10,399 nucleotides of DNA, taken from positions 1 through 10,399 of the forward strand of contig CAMJIA010000053.1 of NCBI GenBank assembly GCA_946405695.1. The letters are read 5' to 3'. Under the pieces are notes generated by a model. It was given only the letters and a program-made list of their open reading frames with translations. It made no database searches and was not told the origin of the DNA. A program made the position numbers and the translations under genes. Each line of letters starts with the position of its first letter. Position 1 is the first letter of the stretch. Positions 6,486-10,399 of this stretch are shown here, in pieces. This DNA comes from an uncultured Prevotellaceae bacterium. GTDB lineage: Bacteria > Bacteroidota > Bacteroidia > Bacteroidales > Bacteroidaceae.

Positions 6486-7014
6486 TGACGTCGTTAATAA
6501 ATTCCTCTATCTGACTATTGAGGTCCCGTTGGCCATCGTTGACGATTTCGTAGTCGGCACGGCGCAGGAGCTCGGTCTGTGGCCACTGGCGCTGCATCCA
6601 CTGGAGTGCCTTCTCACGGGTGATGCCGTCACGTTGCATGACGCGCTGGATACGTACCTCTTCTGGTGCAGTGACCACAATAACACGGTCTACCAGTTTG
6701 TAGGCTCCTGACTCATAGAGGATAGCGCTCTCCATCCATTGGTAGCCGCTCTCTTCGAAGTCACGGAATACGGCAGGATGTACGATGTTGTCAATCTTTT
6801 TAGCGTTGGTCTCGCTCTCTAATAGGAATCGGGCAATGTCGGCCTTTTCCAAGGAACCGATGAGCTGCAACAACTGCTGGCGAACGTCTTCCGATGTACG
6901 GATGATGCGTTTAGCCGCTTGGTCGCAGTCATAGACCTCAATGCCGCGAGTTCTGAGCAGTTGACAGACATAGCTCTTGCCAGAGCCGATACCTCCTGTA
7001 ATACCTATCTTCAT
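6478..7014 (-). CDS. coaE: Dephospho-CoA kinase
   Basis: Catalyses the last step of coenzyme A synthesis, ATP-dependent phosphorylation of the 3'-hydroxyl of dephospho-CoA. The 178-residue product starts MKIGITGGIGSGKS, containing the P-loop GGIGSGKS at 7-14. The acidic YDCDQAAKR segment follows at about 28-36, then the IVHPAV motif, the ILYESGAYKLVD core and the Arg-rich lid (RVMQRDGITREKALQWMQRQ). It is shorter than E. coli CoaE (206), mainly because the stretch before IVHPAV is compact. I place the start at 7014 rather than at the longer in-frame ATG at 7101, because the kinase fold begins there and the extra residues are basic and unlike the family. Its ATG overlaps the TGA stop of the YbbR gene by four bases (ATGA, 7014-7011), indicating translational coupling. 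Confidence 0.94.
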   Translation of the reverse strand: MKIGITGGIGSGKSYVCQLLRTRGIEVYDCDQAAKRIIRTSEDVRQQLLQLIGSLEKADIARFLLESETNAKKIDNIVHPAVFRDFEESGYQWMESAILYESGAYKLVDRVIVVTAPEEVRIQRVMQRDGITREKALQWMQRQWPQTELLRRADYEIVNDGQRDLNSQIEEFINDVMS

Positions 7015-7988
7015 TCCCCTTCTATCAGATAGTCTACTTGTTTGGTGTCGAGGACAGCACGGCTGACGCCATGTGGTACTTCGCGAAGGTAGAGGTTGCA
7101 TTTCTCCTTGTGGCTCTCTGCGATTTCATGATAGTCGGCAACGACTACAAAGTCTTCTGCACGCAAAGAACGTATCTGACTGACACCTGCTACGAAATGC
7201 ACCTTGGCATAGCGTGGGAAGGTGCGCAATACCTTTCCTTCCGGTAGATTGAGACAGTGGATGGGCACGTTGCTGATAGTCTCCTCGGTGAGTACGTCGG
7301 TATGGAACCGGATTTGTACACGGTCGGGAACGATCTTGACGTCAGGAATGTATGCCAGCTGACAGTTTACCGTCAGCGAGTCGCGGAAGTTGATGTAGTT
7401 GAGTGCCTCTGTGTATACAGCACGAATGCTGTCGAGTTTCTCTTTCGAGGCATAGATCTCAACACTGTCAGGCAGGTACTCCACATCTGAGATGAAGTAG
7501 AGCTGGTCTGGGATGACACGGCCTGCCCAGCGGACAGGTACACGACGACACTCACCGTTATTATAGGAGAATGCTAAATGGTCGGGCTTGACGGCAGTGA
7601 CTTTCGACGAGAGTTCCAAACGTTGTTCAATCATGCGTTTCAGGTCGTTGGTGCCGATGGTGCCGCTGCCACGCCCATGGTCGTAGATCTTGAATGGTAT
7701 CTGGATGGTGCCCAAGCGGTCGGTATAGAGGTAAACCGCTATGAGCCATCCCTTGTCACGAATGGTTACACGAACCGTGTCTACAGGTACTGAGGTGAGC
7801 ACTACATTCTTGGGGATACCCACCACGCGTGCAGGTATCTTGATCTCCTGCTCGTAGGTCTCGTTGAGGGTAATGATAAGCCAGAAGATGAATGAGAGGA
7901 AGAGGAAGATCATGAAGATAAGGAACTGCTTGTTCACATTGCTGAACAAGAAGTTCCTGATGGTGATAAATATCCGTTTGATACTCAT
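7011..7988 (-). CDS. YbbR-repeat (CdaR-like) membrane-anchored protein
   Basis: A 325-residue protein with one N-terminal membrane helix at about 22-40 (FLIFMIFLFLSFIFWLIIT) and a large extracytoplasmic part. At least three related beta-rich YbbR-like units can be seen, each beginning with a short strand and a conserved Pro: near 49-58 (IKIPARVVGIP), 150-160 (VPVRWAGRVIP) and 240-249 (NVPIHCLNLP). In Firmicutes, YbbR/CdaR proteins bind and modulate the diadenylate cyclase CdaA. No cyclase gene is next to this one, so that role cannot be assumed. It sits between yajC and coaE, overlaps the coaE start by four bases, and is separated from yajC by a 67-bp spacer carrying a direct repeat. The basic residues before the helix (KRIFITIRNF) fit an N-in, C-out topology. 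Confidence 0.85.
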   Translation of the reverse strand: MSIKRIFITIRNFLFSNVNKQFLIFMIFLFLSFIFWLIITLNETYEQEIKIPARVVGIPKNVVLTSVPVDTVRVTIRDKGWLIAVYLYTDRLGTIQIPFKIYDHGRGSGTIGTNDLKRMIEQRLELSSKVTAVKPDHLAFSYNNGECRRVPVRWAGRVIPDQLYFISDVEYLPDSVEIYASKEKLDSIRAVYTEALNYINFRDSLTVNCQLAYIPDVKIVPDRVQIRFHTDVLTEETISNVPIHCLNLPEGKVLRTFPRYAKVHFVAGVSQIRSLRAEDFVVVADYHEIAESHKEKCNLYLREVPHGVSRAVLDTKQVDYLIEGE

Positions 7989-7994
7989 CGCTTC

Positions 7995-8062
7995 TAACCT
8001 CTCACTTCATTGCGTGCCACACTCCTGCCTTTAGGTGGGAGAAGCTGCTCACCTCTTACTTC
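7995..8062. repeat. Direct repeat flanking the yajC/YbbR spacer
   Basis: TAACCTCTCACTTC (7995-8008) recurs as TCACCTCTTACTTC (8049-8062), 12 of 14 bases identical. The second copy covers the yajC stop codon. Between them a short imperfect hairpin can form (CTCC and CCT pairing with AGG and GGAG, about 8021-8041). On the gene strand both copies resemble degenerate GTGAGAG-type units. Confidence 0.5.
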
Positions 8063-8379
8063 TGCATCGGTGTGCTAGCAGTATCCTTGTAGACATAGCC
8101 TTTGTCGACCTTGATGACTACGCCGTCGGCAATCTTCACTTCGATGATGCCAGCAGCCAGGTCAATCTTCTTCACGGTACCATAGATGCCACCACCAGTG
8201 ACAACAGGTGTGCCCTCAGTGAGGTTGTTCTGGAAATTCTGAATCTCCTTCTGACGCTTCTGCTGGGGACGAATCATAAAGAAGTACATGATGGCAAAGA
8301 TGGCTACCATCATAATCAGGAAACTGGTCATGCTGCCACCGCCCTGGGCGGCCTGTGCAGCGAGAATAATCTGTGTCAT
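8056..8379 (-). CDS. yajC: Preprotein translocase accessory subunit YajC
   Basis: A small inner-membrane protein that associates with SecDF and the Sec translocon. The 107 residues show the family plan: a short Gly/Ala-rich N-terminus (AAQAAQGGG), one membrane helix at about 18-36 (TSFLIMMVAIFAIMYFFMI), then the diagnostic RPQQKRQKE stretch at about 37-45. A compact cytoplasmic beta domain follows (VVTGGGIYGTVKKID, IIEVKIADGVVIKV). The length is usual for YajC. It lies 29 bp after nusB, with a 12-bp palindrome ATAAATATTTAT (8388-8399) in the gap, and before the YbbR gene. secD/secF are not in the window, so partnership is inferred from the family only. Confidence 0.94.
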   Translation of the reverse strand: MTQIILAAQAAQGGGSMTSFLIMMVAIFAIMYFFMIRPQQKRQKEIQNFQNNLTEGTPVVTGGGIYGTVKKIDLAAGIIEVKIADGVVIKVDKGYVYKDTASTPMQK

Positions 8380-8408
8380 TGTTGTCTATAAATATTTATG
8401 TTGTTTTT

Positions 8409-9347
8409 CTATTTCTTGGGTTCAATGTGCTTCAACAGGCGTCCTTTCTGTACAAGGTGACGGGCAATGGCATCGAGCATGCCGTTGATGTAGCCGGCAC
8501 TGCGTGGGGTGGAGTAGAGCTTGGCAATCTCCACATACTCGTTGATGCTGACATTGATGGGGATGCTGGGGAACGTCATCATCTCAGCAATGGCTATCTG
8601 CATGATGACGATATCCATATAGGCCAGACGTGAGAAGTCCCAGTTGCGAGAGGCTTCACTCATATAGCGCTGGTATTGGTCAGCATTCATGATGCTGGCA
8701 CGGAACAACTTGCGAGCATAGTCTCTGTCCTCCTCGCTATCGTATTCGGGCAACAGTTCCTGATGACCCTTGTTCTTCTCGTCGAAACGCTTGATGGTCT
8801 TCACCACGAAGGTGTCGACAATCTCCTTGTCGTCATTCCAATAGATGCTCTGCTCCTCCAACAGACTGTCGAGGTCGGGATTGTTCTCAATGAGCGTACG
8901 ATACAACTTACGCCACAACTCGCGGTCGGCATCGTAGCTGTCTTCTGCCGAGGCCATATAATCCTGATAAATCTGACTCTCGGTAATCTGTGTGTAAATC
9001 TTCTTCAGGAATTCAGGGTTGTCGTTCCAGTTTTTCTTCTGGGCTTCCATGAATTCGTTCAGCATCTTGTTCTCCTCCAACTGCAGGGCGAAGCGGTTCA
9101 TGATGAACTTCTGTGAAGGCATCTCAGTACCTTCACGCTGTGCACGCGACTGGGCGACCTCCACATGGCGGCGGGCCTCCTGGGTAATGCCTACAATGAG
9201 GGCTAACAAGTAATTGTAAAGGTCATAGGCTTTCGACAGGCTGAACAAAAGCTCCTTCTCTGCGGTGTCGATGTTCTTACTTCCATTCTGATAGTAAGCA
9301 TAGGTTAACTGGACAACCTTGATTCTAATGAGTTCTCTGTTAATCAT
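8409..9347 (-). CDS. nusB: Transcription antitermination factor NusB, long Bacteroidota form
   Basis: NusB joins NusE (S10) on boxA RNA to prevent premature termination in rRNA operons. The C-terminal part is clearly NusB: IPINVSINEYVEIAKLY at about 262-278 and GYINGMLDAIA at 285-295. The whole protein has 312 residues, more than twice the ~140 of E. coli NusB. The N-terminus (RIKVVQLTYAYYQ, 8-20) already resembles the first NusB helix, so the extra ~190 residues look like an insertion or repeat expansion rather than a simple fusion. Three helical segments resemble each other (about 113-136, 145-166, 211-233). I place the start at ATG 9347, not at the longer in-frame ATG at 9392, because the latter overlaps the -7 box of its own promoter. 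It is the first gene of the minus-strand operon. Confidence 0.92.
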   Translation of the reverse strand: MINRELIRIKVVQLTYAYYQNGSKNIDTAEKELLFSLSKAYDLYNYLLALIVGITQEARRHVEVAQSRAQREGTEMPSQKFIMNRFALQLEENKMLNEFMEAQKKNWNDNPEFLKKIYTQITESQIYQDYMASAEDSYDADRELWRKLYRTLIENNPDLDSLLEEQSIYWNDDKEIVDTFVVKTIKRFDEKNKGHQELLPEYDSEEDRDYARKLFRASIMNADQYQRYMSEASRNWDFSRLAYMDIVIMQIAIAEMMTFPSIPINVSINEYVEIAKLYSTPRSAGYINGMLDAIARHLVQKGRLLKHIEPKK

Positions 9348-9389
9348 AATTCTTGTGTAAAAATAGCTATTTGATACTCTTATCGCTTG

Positions 9390-9421
9390 CAAAAGTACAA
9401 ATAATTCCCCGATTATACAAA
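9390..9421 (-). promoter_or_regulatory. Bacteroidota-type promoter for the nusB operon
   Basis: On the minus strand TACTTTTG (9397-9390) matches the TAnnTTTG -7 box, and TTTG (9421-9418) lies 20 bp upstream as the -33 box. Transcription would start near 9383, giving a leader of about 36 nt before the nusB ATG at 9347. It faces away from the rplY promoter, the two -33 regions being about 36 bp apart. Confidence 0.65.
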
Positions 9422-9456
9422 AAAAACACCTATTTTTATAAAAAATTCAATGATGA

Positions 9457-9488
9457 CTTGTCTATTATCAATTTTATTTGTACCTTTG
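9457..9488 (+). promoter_or_regulatory. Bacteroidota-type promoter for rplY-pth
   Basis: TACCTTTG at 9481-9488 is a full match to the -7 box, and CTTG at 9457-9460 lies 20 bp upstream as a partial -33 box. Transcription is expected near 9494, which leaves a leader of about 69 nt before rplY. Confidence 0.68.
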
Positions 9489-9492
9489 CAGC

Positions 9493-9525
9493 CGCTTTTC
9501 GCATCGTGTGATGGTGAATTAAGCG
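9493..9525 (+). promoter_or_regulatory. Small hairpin in the rplY leader
   Basis: CGCTT (9493-9497) can pair with AAGCG (9521-9525), enclosing a second stem CATC/GATG (9502-9505 with 9510-9513) with loop GTGT. It lies at the predicted 5' end of the rplY message. Ribosomal-protein leaders often bind their own product, but the stems here are short and no known L25 leader was recognised. Confidence 0.35.
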
Positions 9526-9562
9526 CAACAAACTTAATTTTAGAGTAACACATTATTAAAAA

Positions 9563-10162
9563 ATGAAAGAAATTAACGTAAACGGTCAGAAGCGCACCGA
9601 CACAGGCAAGAAGGCCTCTAAGCAGCTTCGTAAGGAGGGTATGGTTCCCTGCAATCTGTATGGTGAGAAGAAAGGTGAGAACGGTCTGCCCGAGGCTATG
9701 GCTTTCACTGCATCAATGGCTGAGCTCCGCAAGGCTGTGTACACTCCGCACGTATATGTTGTAAACCTGAACATCGACGGTAAGGAGCACAAGGCTATTA
9801 TGAAGGAGCTGCAGTTCCATCCCACAACTGATGCTCTGTTGCACGCTGACTTCTTCGAGATCAACGAGACCAAGGCTATCACCGTTGGTATCCCCGTTAA
9901 CATCGTAGGTCACGCTCAGGGTGTACGTGATGGTGGTCGTCTGAACCTCTCTATCCGTAAGATTGACGTGAAGGCTCCTTACAAGCAGATTCCTGAGAAG
10001 CTGGACATCGACGTTACCGAGCTGCAGCTGGGTAAGGCTATCAAGGTTGGTTCACTGAGCTTCGAGGGCTTGGAGATTGCTACTCCTAAGGAGGTTATCG
10101 TATGCTCTGTTAAGGCTACTCGTGCTTCTCGTTCAGCTGCCGCTGCTGCTGACGCAGAATAA
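9563..10162 (+). CDS. rplY: 50S ribosomal protein L25, TL5/CTC type
   Basis: Binds 5S rRNA in the large ribosomal subunit. The 199-residue protein has the two-domain CTC layout: an N-terminal L25 domain (about 1-97, with the [18 protein letters not shown] segment at 81-98) and a C-terminal TL5-type beta domain (about 104-184, including VPNI-like [16 protein letters not shown] and [15 protein letters not shown]). E. coli L25 has only the first domain. The C-terminus ends in an Arg/Ser stretch and an Ala-rich acidic tail (SAAAAADAE), common in longer bacterial forms. The ATG at 9563 follows an A-rich leader (TTAAAAA) without a Shine-Dalgarno sequence. pth begins two bases after the stop codon, so the two are one transcription unit, a pairing widespread in bacteria. 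Confidence 0.96.
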   Translation: MKEINVNGQKRTDTGKKASKQLRKEGMVPCNLYGEKKGENGLPEAMAFTASMAELRKAVYTPHVYVVNLNIDGKEHKAIMKELQFHPTTDALLHADFFEINETKAITVGIPVNIVGHAQGVRDGGRLNLSIRKIDVKAPYKQIPEKLDIDVTELQLGKAIKVGSLSFEGLEIATPKEVIVCSVKATRASRSAAAAADAE

Positions 10163-10164
10163 TT

Positions 10165-10399
10165 ATGGACAAGTACTTAATTGTTGGTTTGGGGAATCCT
10201 GGCGACGAGTACGCCGAGACCCGCCACAACACTGGATTTATGGTATTGGACGCTTTTGCTAAGGCGTCCAATATCGTTTTTGAGGATAAACGTTATGGCT
10301 TTGTCGCAGAGACCACACTGAAGGGTAGGAAGGTCTTCCTGCTGAAGCCTACCACGTTTATGAACCTCAGTGGTAATGCTGTGCGCTATTGGTTGAACA
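10165..10399 (+). CDS. pth: Peptidyl-tRNA hydrolase, N-terminal part (runs off the right edge)
   Basis: Cleaves the ester bond of peptidyl-tRNAs released prematurely from ribosomes, recycling tRNA in the cytoplasm. Only the first 78 codons are in the window. The family signature is clear: [19 protein letters not shown] at 7-25 includes N11 and the catalytic His at H21, and [10 protein letters not shown] at 61-70 contains N67, equivalent to the substrate-binding Asn of E. coli Pth. The ATG lies two bases after the rplY stop, indicating cotranscription and probably translational coupling. The missing C-terminal half would be expected to add roughly another 110 residues. Nothing suggests a truncated or broken gene; the window simply ends. 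Confidence 0.96.
   Translation, partial: MDKYLIVGLGNPGDEYAETRHNTGFMVLDAFAKASNIVFEDKRYGFVAETTLKGRKVFLLKPTTFMNLSGNAVRYWLN

Noticed and set aside
6191..6514. 107-codon plus-strand frame across the DUF5606 start and coaE end
   Set aside because: It crosses two minus-strand genes and the octamer repeat, has no promoter, and lacks a family resemblance.
7015..7101. In-frame upstream extension of coaE starting at ATG 7101
   Set aside because: The 29 extra residues are unlike the family, lie inside the YbbR coding region, and the P-loop start at 7014 with an ATGA overlap is the standard arrangement.
8388..8399. Palindrome ATAAATATTTAT between nusB and yajC as an operator
   Set aside because: Short A/T palindromes arise easily in AT-rich spacers, and there is no supporting promoter or second copy.
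9348..9392. Longer nusB start at ATG 9392
   Set aside because: That codon lies within the -7 promoter box (9390-9397), so it would be upstream of the transcript; ATG 9347 begins the family-like MINRELIRIKVVQL sequence.

Overview
The window reads as ordinary chromosomal DNA from a member of the Bacteroidales, most likely the Prevotella/Segatella group. Three lines of evidence point there. Four promoters match the Bacteroidota pattern (TTG-type -33 box, about 18-20 bp, TAnnTTTG -7 box). Start codons are preceded by A/T-rich leaders without clear Shine-Dalgarno sequences. The gene content includes a ~310-residue NusB, a DUF5606 protein, a TL5/CTC-type L25, and an NrdD/NrdG pair typical of this phylum. 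I assigned families by reading motifs, not by database search.

Layout, left to right. Positions 1-116 hold no reading frame but several stable hairpins; this may be the 3' part of a structured RNA cut by the window edge. Then come, on the + strand, RNase R (rnr, 196-2355) and a membrane-anchored SIMPL/DUF541 protein (2413-3108). A separate promoter with a strongly folded leader precedes the anaerobic ribonucleotide reductase nrdD (3323-5419) and its activase nrdG (5472-5954). A near-perfect bidirectional terminator (5951-5983) separates these from a five-gene minus-strand operon, read from right to left: nusB (9347-8409), yajC (8379-8056), a YbbR-repeat protein (7988-7011), coaE (7014-6478) and a DUF5606 gene (6447-6004). 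From the divergent spacer 9348-9562, rplY (9563-10162) and pth (10165 to the right edge, truncated) run on the + strand.

Functionally these are housekeeping genes: RNA decay (rnr), deoxynucleotide synthesis without oxygen (nrdDG), rRNA transcription antitermination (nusB), protein export (yajC), coenzyme A synthesis (coaE), the ribosome (rplY) and peptidyl-tRNA recycling (pth). I found no mobile element, CRISPR array, tRNA, rRNA or defence system. The least explained signals are non-coding: the folded RNA at the left edge, the 39-nt hairpin at the start of the nrdD transcript, the 13-bp inverted repeat just before nrdG, and four intra-operon spacers that each carry a different short repeat. 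In the proteins, the repeated helical modules in the long NusB are the most notable feature.
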